In this document: positions 26,794 to 35,814 of the stretch, in pieces | How the letters are laid out: every line of letters starts with the position of its first letter | How positions within the stretch are numbered: position 1 is the stretch's first letter | Assembly: GCF_021026315.1 (NCBI RefSeq) | Contig: NZ_JAJNCX010000002.1 | Location: 310,001-374,000, forward strand | Direction of reading: 5' to 3' | Source of the DNA: Rhizobium sp. C4 | Lineage (GTDB): Bacteria > Pseudomonadota > Alphaproteobacteria > Rhizobiales > Rhizobiaceae | DNA: 64,000 bases | The notes under the pieces: model-generated | Seen by the model: the letters and a program-made list of their open reading frames with translations, nothing else | What the model was told of the DNA's origin: nothing | Databases searched by the model: none | Made by a program: the position numbers and the translations under genes

Positions 26794-28253
26794 ACCAGCT
26801 TGAAGACGTCTTCGAAACGGTTGAGCGCGTCATCGATCACCTCATCCGTATCGGCCATGCTCGTATAGATGCGGCTGCCGGCAAGCGTCAGGATGCCGCG
26901 CGAGAGATAGGCCGCCCCCATTTCCTCCATCAGATGCTTGCGGGCATCCGCCTCGCGCATCAGCTTGATCGGATTGCGCATGCTCATCAGCAGCACGGCC
27001 GAGGTCTGGAGATGGACGATGGAGCCCATGTTGTAGACGACGTAAGGAAGGTCGAGGCGGTTCATGATCTCCTTGAGGCCGGCAGTCAGTCGGTCGCCCG
27101 CGCGGCCGGCGAGAACCGGTGCACCGGTGCGGGCCATTTCCTCGATCGCGTAGTAGCCGGCCACACAAGAGAGCGGGTTGGCCGAGAGCGTGCCGCCGAC
27201 AAAGGCGCGCTTGCCGCCCTTGCCGCCGATGCCGCCGGCAAGCGTCATCATGATGTCTTTCGGCCCACCGATGCCGCCGGCCATCGGATAGCCGCCGGTG
27301 ATCGCCTTGCCGAAGACGGTGATATCGGGCTTGACGTTGAAATAGCCCTGACCGCCGCCCATGCCGACGCGGAAGCCGGTGACGACTTCATCGAAGATCA
27401 GCAGCGCGCCGAACTCGTCGCAGAGCTTGCGGACTTCGCGGTTATATTCGGGCGTGACGGGACGCGTGCCGCTTTCCGGGCCAAGCGGCTCGACGATGAC
27501 GGCAGCGGTGCCGCCCCGGATCTTGTTGAGCATCAGCTTGCGGCGGAGCGAGCCAAGTTCGTTGGGGAAGACTTCCTGCGTGTAGGCGGTAGAGCCCTTC
27601 GGGATGCCGACAGCCTCGCGGCGGCCGGTGCCCGGAACGCGCATGCCATAGACCATCTGATCCGACCAGCCATGATAATCGCCGCCGACCTTGATGACCC
27701 ATTTCTTGCCCGTATGGGCGCGGGCGAGGCGGATTGCGCCCATCACGGCTTCCGTGCCGGAGCCCAGCATGCGGAACATTTCGATGTTCGGCATGTATTT
27801 GCGGATGATCTCGGCGAGCTTGATCTCATATTCGTGCAGCAGCCCGGTCACAGGGCCGCAGCTTTCGATGATCTCGTTCACCTTCTCGCGCACCGGCTGA
27901 TAGTTGGAACCGAGGATGGTCGGACCGCCGGCCTGGAGGAAGTCGATATAGCGGTTGCCGTCCTCATCCCACATATAGGCGCCGTCCACCTTGGCGGCGG
28001 CAATGGCGAAGGGATAGTTGAAGGCGAGGTTGTGCTGCACGCCGCCGGGAATGACCTCCTTGGCGCGCTCGGCGAGCGCCTTCGAAGTCTTGCACTTCTG
28101 TTCGAAGTAATCGAGTACCTGCGGCATGTTCTGCCGCGCAATGCCGCGCACCGGCTGCTTCAGCAGGGCATTGAGACGGTCCATCAGGTCCGGGTAATCC
28201 GGCCAGGCGCTGATCGAATAGGCGTTGGTGGAAATATCTGCGCTCATGTTCAT
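26790..28253 (-). CDS. Class III PLP-dependent aminotransferase (glutamate-1-semialdehyde aminomutase-like)
   Basis: A 487-residue aminotransferase. Visible are the cofactor-phosphate region MLGSGTEAVMGAIRLARAHT, the HGW motif in GGDYHGWSD, the aspartate that pairs with the pyridine nitrogen in LLIFDEVVTGFR, and the PLP lysine in VFGKAITGGYPMAG. These features match the GSA-aminomutase-like branch of class III. The gene is clearly not hemL, given its place in a carbohydrate operon beside a kinase and aldolases. It may act on an amino-sugar acid or an omega-amino compound. It overlaps the next gene by GTGA and is separated by 1 bp from the aldolase gene. Confidence 0.88.
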   Translation of the reverse strand: MNMSADISTNAYSISAWPDYPDLMDRLNALLKQPVRGIARQNMPQVLDYFEQKCKTSKALAERAKEVIPGGVQHNLAFNYPFAIAAAKVDGAYMWDEDGNRYIDFLQAGGPTILGSNYQPVREKVNEIIESCGPVTGLLHEYEIKLAEIIRKYMPNIEMFRMLGSGTEAVMGAIRLARAHTGKKWVIKVGGDYHGWSDQMVYGMRVPGTGRREAVGIPKGSTAYTQEVFPNELGSLRRKLMLNKIRGGTAAVIVEPLGPESGTRPVTPEYNREVRKLCDEFGALLIFDEVVTGFRVGMGGGQGYFNVKPDITVFGKAITGGYPMAGGIGGPKDIMMTLAGGIGGKGGKRAFVGGTLSANPLSCVAGYYAIEEMARTGAPVLAGRAGDRLTAGLKEIMNRLDLPYVVYNMGSIVHLQTSAVLLMSMRNPIKLMREADARKHLMEEMGAAYLSRGILTLAGSRIYTSMADTDEVIDDALNRFEDVFKLV

Positions 28254-28254
28254 C

Positions 28255-28908
28255 TCAAGCTCCCATCAGTTCAATTTTGTTCAGCGTCTTCAGGAGGCTC
28301 GCCTGAAGCGGTTTGTCGAGGTTGGCGCGTTTCTGGATGCGCTCGCGGAGAAAGGCGGCGGCGGCGGCATCGATCTTGCGGATCACGGCAAGCCCCGCCT
28401 GCAGGTCAGGGGCCGAGCAGATCACGCCATGGCTTGCCATCAGGTAGGCGTGGATGTCGGGCCGAAGGTTCTTCCGGAAGGTCTTGGCCAGCATCCCGGT
28501 ACCGGACGGGCGATAGGGGATGACGGCGATATGGGGCCCGAGCCCGGCGCTGTCGATCCCGGCGGGCCAGGGCAGGACCTCGTGGGCGAGCGCGACGGCA
28601 CTCGCGACCGGCTGGTGCGTGTGCAGGCTCGCCTTGTGTTGCGGATGCATCTTCAGCATGGCCGCGTGGAGGCTCTTTTCCACGGTCGGCACCTTCTCGC
28701 CTTCGACCACTGCCAGCGTGTCGATATCGAGGATGACAACGTCTTCGGCGCGGACGAGATAGTAATCGGTCGCAGACGGCGTCACCGCCATCAGCTTGTC
28801 CGTGAGACGAAGGCCGAGATTGCCGCCGGTGCCGGCGAAATAGCCGGCATCCGCCAGTGTCCGGCACATGTCGGCGACGTCCTGTCTCTCCCTGGCGAAG
28901 TTGATCAT
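28255..28908 (-). CDS. Class II aldolase/adducin family protein, metal site intact
   Basis: A 217-residue class II aldolase/epimerase-type protein. Conserved blocks are FAGTGGNLGLRL, the VTPSATDY phosphate loop, the catalytic Glu region TVEKSLHAAM, the metal pair in HTHQP and the third ligand in ASHGVI. The start is ATG 28908 with AAAGGA upstream; the frame is open further but without a good start. Relatives cleave sugar-1-phosphates to DHAP plus an aldehyde, or epimerise pentulose phosphates. The preceding FGGY kinase would supply the phosphorylated substrate. Confidence 0.88.
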   Translation of the reverse strand: MINFARERQDVADMCRTLADAGYFAGTGGNLGLRLTDKLMAVTPSATDYYLVRAEDVVILDIDTLAVVEGEKVPTVEKSLHAAMLKMHPQHKASLHTHQPVASAVALAHEVLPWPAGIDSAGLGPHIAVIPYRPSGTGMLAKTFRKNLRPDIHAYLMASHGVICSAPDLQAGLAVIRKIDAAAAAFLRERIQKRANLDKPLQASLLKTLNKIELMGA

Positions 28909-28912
28909 CGCA

Positions 28913-30499
28913 TCATCCTTTCGAGCCGTTGAGGCGGCGGTAAAGCGGCGCGAGGCGCTTGTGCAACTCGGTGAAAATCCCGAAGCGCTCGTCGTAAAGC
29001 TGGCGGTTGGCCGCCTGCGGTTCATAGACGCGCTCGATGACGACCGATTTGGTGGATTGTGCCATGTCCATGATGTTCAGCCCGTGAAGCGCAATGAAAC
29101 TCGCTCCGCGCGCGTTGGCCTTGACCGGGTCGAGCGGCTTGCGGATGCGGACATTGAGGACATCGGCAAAGATCTGGCACCAGGAATTCGACATCGCGCC
29201 TCCGCCGATAATGGCCAGTTCTTCGATCTTGCGGCCGAGAAACTTGTTGACGGGACGCATCATCCAGCGCGTGTTGAGTGCAACGCCCTCGAAGACGGCC
29301 CTAACCAGCGTCTCGCGGTTATGCTCGATGCTCATGTTGAAGATGCCGGCGCGAAGCGAGGCGTCGTCGACCGGGCTGCGCTCCCCAAAAAGCCATGGCA
29401 GATAGACCATGCCTTGTGCGCCGGCGGGGGTTCTCGCCGAGATTTCGTCAAGCACGGCGTAAACATCCGGCGTCGGCTCGCCCTTGTAGAGCCCGTCGTC
29501 GTGATAGACGATGCGGTCCTTGAGAAACGCGATGTTCGCGGCACCGCTCGATTGCATTGCCATCATCAGATATTTCGACGGCGCCGGGCAGGGGACGGAG
29601 GCGATCTGGTCGAAGACGCTCGTCTTCTTGAAGGGTACATGGGCGCCCACCCAGGAGGACGAGCCCATATAGAGATGCGCCTCGTAATCCTCATAGGCTC
29701 CGGCACCGATGGCCGCGGCCGAATTGTCGATCGCACCGGCGACGACGGGGGTCCTGGGAGACAGGCCCAACTGATCGGCGACCTCAGGCCGCAGCGTGCC
29801 GATCACATCGGTGCAGCGCACGAGATCGGGGAACTTCGACCTGTCGATCCCGCTTGCCGCGATCAGGCCGTCGTCATAGCGAATGGCGTTGGCATTGCGA
29901 TTGTCGGTGACCCAGGAGGTCAGGATCGAATCCTGCGTCGCACAGAACCGGCCGGTGAGCCGCAGGTTGAAGAAGTCGAGAACGTTGAGGAACTTGTAGG
30001 TCTTCTCGTAGATCTCCGGCTGCTCCTTGCGGATGAACAGCATATGTGCGGCCGGGTCCTTGCCGGACAGCGCCGGCGCGCCGCCACAGAGCCGCAGCCA
30101 TTTCTGCAGCTTGATGGCGTCATAGCCCGCAACCTTCAGCGCGCCGCGCATGCTGTTCTTCAGATGCCTGGCGCCGCGCATGTCGAGCCAGGTAATGCCG
30201 TTGGTGAGGGGTCGTCCGTCCCGGTCCACCGCAATCGTGCCTTCGCCCTGCGTGGACGCGCAGATGCCAACAACCTGGTCGCGGGAGACCGCGCCCTTGG
30301 ACAGAACCTCGCGGCTCGCCTCAAGAAATGCGTTCCACCAGTCTTCCGGTCGCTGTTCCGCGCCAATGCGATCGACGACCAGCAGTTCGACCGAGCGGAA
30401 GGCCCACGCGGCAACGTGACCCGTGCTCGAAACCAGGCCGACCTTGCAGCCGCTGGTCCCCAGATCGATCGCCAGAATATGTGGATCGGACTTTTCCAT
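28913..30499 (-). CDS. FGGY-family carbohydrate kinase (xylulokinase-like)
   Basis: A 528-residue kinase of the FGGY family. The phosphate-1 motif ILAIDLGTSGCK is at residues 8-19, followed by QGEGTIAVDRDGRPL and ITWLDMRGA, the TPVVAGAIDNSAAAIG substrate/ATP region, and IEELAIIGGGAMSN in the C-terminal ATPase domain. It phosphorylates a ketose, polyol or related sugar on import. ATG 30499 is preferred to a longer start at 30544 because the P-loop normally lies within about 10 residues of the N terminus. It is first in the operon after the AraC regulator gene. Confidence 0.88.
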   Translation of the reverse strand: MEKSDPHILAIDLGTSGCKVGLVSSTGHVAAWAFRSVELLVVDRIGAEQRPEDWWNAFLEASREVLSKGAVSRDQVVGICASTQGEGTIAVDRDGRPLTNGITWLDMRGARHLKNSMRGALKVAGYDAIKLQKWLRLCGGAPALSGKDPAAHMLFIRKEQPEIYEKTYKFLNVLDFFNLRLTGRFCATQDSILTSWVTDNRNANAIRYDDGLIAASGIDRSKFPDLVRCTDVIGTLRPEVADQLGLSPRTPVVAGAIDNSAAAIGAGAYEDYEAHLYMGSSSWVGAHVPFKKTSVFDQIASVPCPAPSKYLMMAMQSSGAANIAFLKDRIVYHDDGLYKGEPTPDVYAVLDEISARTPAGAQGMVYLPWLFGERSPVDDASLRAGIFNMSIEHNRETLVRAVFEGVALNTRWMMRPVNKFLGRKIEELAIIGGGAMSNSWCQIFADVLNVRIRKPLDPVKANARGASFIALHGLNIMDMAQSTKSVVIERVYEPQAANRQLYDERFGIFTELHKRLAPLYRRLNGSKG

Positions 30500-30606
30500 T
30501 GCTCGTTCCCGCGGGTCAGCACTTGGCCGTGCCATTTCACCCATTTGTCATGAAACTAGCGGCAAAGGCCCGGGTCATGAAGCGGCGGATATGTCCGATA
30601 TGGGGT

Positions 30607-31647
30607 CTATTTCGGCCAAATCTTGGCGACGTCGGCCCGCATGGCGCCGGGCGTGGCCCCTGTCCAGCGGCGGAAGGCGCGGCGAAAGTTATGGGGGTCG
30701 GTGAAGCCGACCGCATGCGCGATCTGTTCGACCGTCATGGCCGGATTGGCCAGAAGCTCCAGAGCGCGGGCCTTGCGGATCCCGTCGAGCAGCTCCTGGA
30801 ATGACACCGAGCTTTCGGCAAGCCGGCGTCGCAGCGAGCGCTCGCTCATGCCTAGTTCCCTTGCCACATCGGTGATGTGATTGCGCTCACTCAGCTTGTG
30901 TCTCAGCACGCGCTCGACGGCCTCGATGATTTCGACCGCGACGCGGCTGCGCTGGCGGCTATAGGCCAGAAACTCCAGCAATTGCCGGTGACTGAACGGG
31001 TCGGCGGTTGGAAGCGGCATGCGGTAGAAGCTGCGCTCGCAGACGAAGGCGTTTTCCAGTTGCCCGAAGCGGATCTCGCAGCCGAAGATGCGCCGATAGT
31101 CCGCGGCATGGGGCGGCGGCGGATAGGCGAGATCGACCCGCAGGGGCCTGAAGCCCTCGCCGGCAAGCTCGCGGCCGATGCCCATGAAACTCGCGAACGC
31201 CTCCTCCACCAGAAAGGCGTAGATCTCCGGATCATGAAAACGGCTTGCGGCTGTGTAGGCCAGGCCGTCGGCCATGTCCTTCGTATCGAATTCGAGCATG
31301 CTGCCCGTGTCCTTCTGAAGGTCGAGGCCGATCCGGACCGCATCTTCCACCGTCGCCGCCGTCAGCATCGCATAGCCGACGAGACCGACCGAGGTGATCT
31401 TCTCGCGAATTCCCGTCTCCAGCCCGAGTGCGCGGCCCTTCGCCATCGCAAGCGCCCTGACGACGATTTCGCGGCCCTGGCGGAAGGAAATGCGGCAGGC
31501 GGGATCGGCCAGATCCTCCATCGTCACCCCGAGACCAACCGTGAGCCGCGACGGGTTGAGGCCGAGGTCTTGGAGCGTGGCGATCAGGCTGCGGATGAGG
31601 AAGGCCGGAATATTTGCGGTAACATAGCGCGCATCCACCGATTTCAT
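30607..31647 (-). CDS. AraC-family transcriptional regulator
   Basis: A 346-residue regulator. The long N-terminal domain (about 1-230) matches the arabinose-binding-type sensor domain of the OruR/ArgR-like AraC group (RQGREIVVRALAMAKGRALGL). The C-terminal AraC DNA-binding domain contains ITDVARELGMSERSLRRRL and VEQIAHAVGFTDPHNFRRAF. GGAGGGG lies 5 bases before ATG 31647. It is upstream of and parallel to the kinase/aldolase operon, and divergent from the aldehyde dehydrogenase at 31864, so it could regulate either. Confidence 0.9.
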   Translation of the reverse strand: MKSVDARYVTANIPAFLIRSLIATLQDLGLNPSRLTVGLGVTMEDLADPACRISFRQGREIVVRALAMAKGRALGLETGIREKITSVGLVGYAMLTAATVEDAVRIGLDLQKDTGSMLEFDTKDMADGLAYTAASRFHDPEIYAFLVEEAFASFMGIGRELAGEGFRPLRVDLAYPPPPHAADYRRIFGCEIRFGQLENAFVCERSFYRMPLPTADPFSHRQLLEFLAYSRQRSRVAVEIIEAVERVLRHKLSERNHITDVARELGMSERSLRRRLAESSVSFQELLDGIRKARALELLANPAMTVEQIAHAVGFTDPHNFRRAFRRWTGATPGAMRADVAKIWPK

Positions 31648-31863
31648 CTGACCCCTCCGTATCCTGCTTGAGATTCCCCAATCTTAGTTGGTGCGCAGCC
31701 GGGCTGCAAACGGGAAGCTTATCAAGATAAATGGCCGAATATGATCCCTCGCTGTCCCCTCCGGTCCCTTGCGAAGATTGTCCATGCTCCTCATCTAAAT
31801 AAGATAGTCTAGACGCAGTTTTGCTGCAGCATCCGGCGGGACAATCAATCGGGGGGCACGATC

Positions 31864-33270
31864 TTGGACAATGTCTTGGATGACAGTTTGAAGGCGGCAC
31901 TTGAGCGCCAGCGTTCCGCGTTCCAGGCCGAGCCATTCCCGTCTGCAGCCATACGGCGCGACCGGATCGATCGGTTGCGGCGCCTCGTCAAGGAACAGGC
32001 CGATGCGTTCTGCGATGCGGTGGCCGCAGATTTCGGCAACCGCTCGCGGCATGAGACGACGCTTCTCGAAATTGCACCGCTTCTGGCGGAGCTGCGCCAC
32101 GCCCGCTCGCACCTCGCCCGCTGGATGCGGCCACGCCGGCGCGGCAGTTCGCTGGAATTCCTGCAGCTTTCCAACTGGGTTCAGTATCAGCCCCTTGGCG
32201 TTGTCGGCATCATGGTGCCGTGGAACTATCCGATCCTGCTGGCGCTCGGGCCCTTGGTCGACGTGCTCGCGGCGGGCAACCGCGCGATGATCAAGCCGTC
32301 GGAACTGTTGCCGAAGACCTCTGCACTGCTGGCGGAGGTCGTTCCAAACTATTTCAGCCCGGCGGAAGTGACCGTCGTCCAGGGCGGCGTCGAGGTGGCG
32401 CAGGCTTTCTCAGGCCTTCCTTTCGACCATCTGATCTTCACCGGCTCGACGGCCGTCGGCAAGCGCGTTATGGCGGCGGCGGCGCAACATCTGACACCGC
32501 TGACGCTGGAGCTTGGCGGCAAGTCGCCATGCGTGATTGCGCCGGATTATCCGATCGACGCGGCCGCCCGCGACATCGCCTTCGGCAAGATGATGAATGC
32601 CGGCCAGACCTGTATCGCGCCCGATTATGTGCTGGTTCCGCGGGAAAAGGTGCAACAGCTGACCGAGGCGCTGACCGCGCGGATCAGGTCCCTTTATCCG
32701 GCGGGCGCGCAGGCCGGCGACTATTCCAGTATCATTGCCGAGCGTTTCCAGGTTCGTCTGGAGAACGCGGTCGAAGAGGCGCGCAGCCGGGGCGCGAAGA
32801 TCGTGACCTGCGAGATCGATCTTTCCGGCGGTGGCTTCCGGTTCCCGCCGACGCTGGTCATCGATCCGCCGGACGATTGCCTTCTGATGCAGGACGAGAT
32901 TTTCGGGCCGGTCCTGCCGATCGTTCCCTATGACGACATTGCCCAGGCCGTCGATTTGATCAACCGGAAAGACCGTCCGCTGGCGCTCTACCTCTTCACC
33001 CATGACAACACGCTGGAGAAGCGGCTGCTTGCCGGCACGATTTCCGGCAATGTCACGATCAACGGGACGCTTCTGCATATCGTCCAGACCGATCTGCCAT
33101 TCGGTGGGGTCGGGCCTTCGGGACAGGGCGCCTATCACGGGTTCGACGGCTTTGTCCGCTTTTCGCATGCCCGCGGCATTGCCAAGGTCAGGTTGTTCAA
33201 CCCGACCATTTTTGCCACGCCGCCCTTTGGCACTATGGCAAAGTGGCTGGCGCGCTTCATGACCCGATAG
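31864..33270 (+). CDS. Aldehyde dehydrogenase (coniferyl-aldehyde dehydrogenase-like)
   Basis: A 468-residue aldehyde dehydrogenase of the short CalB-like branch, which resembles eukaryotic class 3 enzymes. Key residues are N121 in PWNYPILL, E216 in LELGGKSP and C250 in NAGQTCIAPDY; the C terminus carries a hydrophobic tail (FATPPFGTMAKWL). It starts at TTG 31864 after GGGGGG; no ATG near the start is in frame. The substrate is probably an aromatic or medium-chain aldehyde. It converges on a TetR regulator and diverges from the AraC regulator. Confidence 0.88.
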   Translation: MDNVLDDSLKAALERQRSAFQAEPFPSAAIRRDRIDRLRRLVKEQADAFCDAVAADFGNRSRHETTLLEIAPLLAELRHARSHLARWMRPRRRGSSLEFLQLSNWVQYQPLGVVGIMVPWNYPILLALGPLVDVLAAGNRAMIKPSELLPKTSALLAEVVPNYFSPAEVTVVQGGVEVAQAFSGLPFDHLIFTGSTAVGKRVMAAAAQHLTPLTLELGGKSPCVIAPDYPIDAAARDIAFGKMMNAGQTCIAPDYVLVPREKVQQLTEALTARIRSLYPAGAQAGDYSSIIAERFQVRLENAVEEARSRGAKIVTCEIDLSGGGFRFPPTLVIDPPDDCLLMQDEIFGPVLPIVPYDDIAQAVDLINRKDRPLALYLFTHDNTLEKRLLAGTISGNVTINGTLLHIVQTDLPFGGVGPSGQGAYHGFDGFVRFSHARGIAKVRLFNPTIFATPPFGTMAKWLARFMTR

Positions 33271-33285
33271 GTGTGCGGCGCCCGG

Positions 33286-33945
33286 TCAGGCGTCCGGGAT
33301 CACGAGCCGGTCGAGGATACCTCCGAAAAGCTGCCCGACCTGTTTGAAAAGCATGTCCTGCGGAATCCGGTCTTCCTCGATGGCCAGTTCGCCGACGATA
33401 TAGGCGAACTCGACGACGATCCGCACCCGCATCCACAAGGTCTCGGCGGCCACTTCGGGTGCCAGCTGCCTTGCGGCCTCGAACACCTGATCGGCATAGA
33501 CCCTTTGCCATTTGAGCCTCAGATGCGTGAGATTGGGGAGCGCGCGCAGCGCCCGGATCGTCCAGAGGCCGCTCGGTTCCTGCGCCGAAATCTGCACGGC
33601 CGCCTCGAACAGCTTTTCCAGCGCTTCGGCGGAGGGAAGGCGAAGCCCGTTTTCCGAGAATTCGGCAAGCCAGGCTGAGAAGCTCTCGTTCTGCTTGCGC
33701 ATCAGACGGTCGGCGAGTTCTTCGAGAACTTCGTATTTGTTGTTGAAGTAGTGATAGAAGGCCGGCGGCGTGAGGCCGGCGCGGGCGCAGATCTCGTTCG
33801 ATGTCAGCTTTTCGAAACCCGTATCGGCCAGCACGTCTGCCGCAGCCTGCAACAGCTTCTCAAAGCTGACGGCCGCGCGCGCATTGGTCGGGCGGCGGGT
33901 CTTGGTCGGGCGTTTGGACGTCTTGCCGTCTGTCGTCTTTGCCAT
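33286..33945 (-). CDS. TetR-family transcriptional regulator
   Basis: A 219-residue repressor. A basic, threonine-rich N-terminal extension (KTSKRPTKTRRPTNAR) precedes the TetR helix-turn-helix (LLQAAADVLADTGFEKLTSN, ICARAGLTPPAFYHYFNNKY). The sensor domain follows and is not recognisable by sequence. ATG 33945 is chosen; a longer in-frame start at 34002 is possible. A palindrome 86 bp upstream (34031-34051) is a likely autoregulatory operator. It converges on the aldehyde dehydrogenase gene and might control it or the methyltransferase at 34247. Confidence 0.88.
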   Translation of the reverse strand: MAKTTDGKTSKRPTKTRRPTNARAAVSFEKLLQAAADVLADTGFEKLTSNEICARAGLTPPAFYHYFNNKYEVLEELADRLMRKQNESFSAWLAEFSENGLRLPSAEALEKLFEAAVQISAQEPSGLWTIRALRALPNLTHLRLKWQRVYADQVFEAARQLAPEVAAETLWMRVRIVVEFAYIVGELAIEEDRIPQDMLFKQVGQLFGGILDRLVIPDA

Positions 33946-34030
33946 GGCAAAAGGTTCCGAGACCCGGGCGGGGCGCCCGCGCAGAGTTGACGAATGAATC
34001 ACCGGTGCGAGTCGAAATACTCAGATTATT

Positions 34031-34051
34031 CCTGATACTTATAGTGTCAGG
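34031..34051. promoter_or_regulatory. Near-perfect palindrome, candidate TetR operator
   Basis: CCTGATACT, TAT, AGTGTCAGG: 9-bp arms with one mismatch, lying in the gap between the divergent tetR-type and methyltransferase genes. Its size and symmetry suit a TetR dimer. The rest of 33946-34246 is A/T-richer non-coding DNA, with a TATAAT at 34218-34223 just before the methyltransferase gene. Confidence 0.5.
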
Positions 34052-34246
34052 CCTATATGGTCAAAATTTGCCAACGACATGGCCGGTTCCAGATGCGCCA
34101 ATGACTGCCTTTTCCAGGCCTCACGTTTCGGCGCCTGCACCAATGGCCGTTGAGAAGCCTCAAAATGGAAACTGAACGGTGGAAAGGGTGATCGACTTGG
34201 GCTATCTAAAACATGAGTATAATAATCATGAAAAGGCATGGCTTCG

Positions 34247-34939
34247 ATGAATCAACCCCGGCAAACTCCATCTGAAACGATCTCAACCTGGTATATCGAC
34301 CCCAATGCGGAGGATGCGATGGCGGACGGTCATGCCCCGATCTGGCGGCATCTGATCGATCTGGTGCCGGAGAAGGACCTGTCGCGTTCGGCGGTGCTGG
34401 ATTTCGGCTGCAATCAGGGTGGCTTCCTGCGCCATCTCCATGCCCTTCGCCCGTTTCACAAGGCGCTGGGGGTCGACATTGCCCGGCAATCCGTCGACAA
34501 GGCCAATGCGCTCAAGGGCAATCTGCCGATCCAGTATCAGACGGATACGCAGCTTCCCGGCTGGGACGGCGAATTCGACATCGCCTTCAGCCATGAGGTC
34601 ATCTATCTCTTGGAAGATATCGCCGGCCATGCGGCCGACATGATGCGCGTGCTGAAGTCCGGTGGCGTCTATTATGCGGTGACGGGTTGCCACACCGACA
34701 ATCCGCTCTGGCCGGCCTGGCGCAAGCTGGTCGCCGAGAGGACGAACACGGTGGTTCAGGACCGTTCGGTGACAGATTATGCCCGCATCTTTGCCGAGGC
34801 AGGCTTCCAGGTTTCTGCCCGCAAGCTCGAATTCGACGGGTTCATTCCCTATCATCCGGGCGGCTGGACGCCGGACTATGCCACCGCGCTCGACTATTAC
34901 ACCCAGACCAAGATCGTTTTCCGACTGGTCAAGGCGTGA
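34247..34939 (+). CDS. SAM-dependent class I methyltransferase
   Basis: A 230-residue methyltransferase (233 if started at ATG 34238; the AAAAGG at 34231-34236 suits ATG 34247 better). The SAM motif I is VLDFGCNQGGFLRHL near residue 45, the acidic loop is ALGVDIARQSVD, and motif post-I/IV is FDIAFSHEVIYLLEDIAGHA. It has the general small-molecule methylase fold. The acceptor is unknown. It is divergent from the TetR gene and converges on the siderophore importer; no functional link to either is shown. Confidence 0.82.
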   Translation: MNQPRQTPSETISTWYIDPNAEDAMADGHAPIWRHLIDLVPEKDLSRSAVLDFGCNQGGFLRHLHALRPFHKALGVDIARQSVDKANALKGNLPIQYQTDTQLPGWDGEFDIAFSHEVIYLLEDIAGHAADMMRVLKSGGVYYAVTGCHTDNPLWPAWRKLVAERTNTVVQDRSVTDYARIFAEAGFQVSARKLEFDGFIPYHPGGWTPDYATALDYYTQTKIVFRLVKA

Positions 34940-34941
34940 CA

Positions 34942-34996
34942 GAATTCCAGCGGAACCGGAGTGCGGTTTCGCCGGATTTGCAGATGACAGGAATTC
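34942..34996. terminator. Nested inverted repeats between convergent genes
   Basis: GAATTCC (34942-34948) pairs with GGAATTC (34990-34996). Inside, CGGAACCG (34951-34958) pairs with CGGTTTCG (34964-34971) with one G-U pair around a 5-base loop. There is no T tract. It is probably a bidirectional stop between the methyltransferase and the importer ATPase genes. Confidence 0.4.
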
Positions 34997-35002
34997 AGGC
35001 GT

Positions 35003-35806
35003 TCAGGCGGAGAGGGCGACCGGCTCCGCCCAGCGCTTCAAATGCACGTCGAAATGCGGCGGGCCGTCGGGTGAAATCTGCACGAACCGCCCTTCGACGC
35101 GAAACACCCGCTCGATCAGGCCGCTGGCAGCGAGATCGGCAGCTGATCCGTCAAAGACCAGGCGGCCTTTCTCCAGAAGCGAAATGCGGTCTGCGATGGA
35201 CATGGCCTGATTGAGGTCGTGGATTGCCATGACCACGGTGACGCCGCGCTCGCGGCTCAGGCGATGGACGAGATCCAGCACCTCGATCTGGTAGCCGATA
35301 TCGAGAAACGATGTCGGCTCGTCGAGAAGCAGGATCTTTGCCTCCTGTGCCAGCGCGGCCGAAATCCAGGCGCGCTGGCGTTCGCCGCCGGAAAGCGCGC
35401 TGAGGCTACGCTGCGCCAATTCCGCCAGGCCTGTGCTTTCCAGCGCCCAGCCGATCGCATCCTCGTCCTGCTGGCGATAGCGGCGGAAGAGGCCGACATG
35501 GGCAAAGCGACCCTGTCGCACCAGCTGCTCCACGGTCATTTCGTCCGGCGCTGTTGGCTGTTGCGGCAGGAAGGAGAGGCGATGGGCGATCTCGCGGCGC
35601 GTCATCGCGGCAATCGATGCCCCGTCGATCAGCACCGTTCCCGCCTCCGGTTTGGCAAGGCCTGCCAGGGCCTGCAGCGCGGTGCTCTTGCCGGAGCCGT
35701 TCGGGCCGATGAGGGCGCGGATCTCGCCGGCGGCGAGCGCAATCTCGAAGCCGTCTAGCGCCTTGCGCTGCCCGTAGCAGATCGAAAGGTGGGAGGCGGA
35801 AAGCAT
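35003..35806 (-). CDS. Iron-siderophore ABC transporter ATP-binding protein (FecE/FhuC type)
   Basis: A 267-residue ATPase. Walker A is GPNGSGKST, the Q-loop FLPQQP, the signature ALSGGERQRAWISAAL, Walker B ILLLDEPTSFLD and the switch His in MAIHDLNQAM; these are the exact forms usual in ferric-siderophore and cobalamin importers. GAGG lies 6 bases before ATG 35806; ATG 35818 overlaps the permease stop and is an alternative. Final gene of a four-gene importer operon. Confidence 0.93.
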   Translation of the reverse strand: MLSASHLSICYGQRKALDGFEIALAAGEIRALIGPNGSGKSTALQALAGLAKPEAGTVLIDGASIAAMTRREIAHRLSFLPQQPTAPDEMTVEQLVRQGRFAHVGLFRRYRQQDEDAIGWALESTGLAELAQRSLSALSGGERQRAWISAALAQEAKILLLDEPTSFLDIGYQIEVLDLVHRLSRERGVTVVMAIHDLNQAMSIADRISLLEKGRLVFDGSAADLAASGLIERVFRVEGRFVQISPDGPPHFDVHLKRWAEPVALSA

Positions 35807-35814
35807 GGCGGACC

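Noticed and set aside
26733-30553. Two plus-strand frames of 596 and 561 codons opposite the aminotransferase and FGGY kinase
   Set aside because: Antisense shadows; no ribosome sites or domains, and the minus-strand genes carry intact PLP and kinase motifs.
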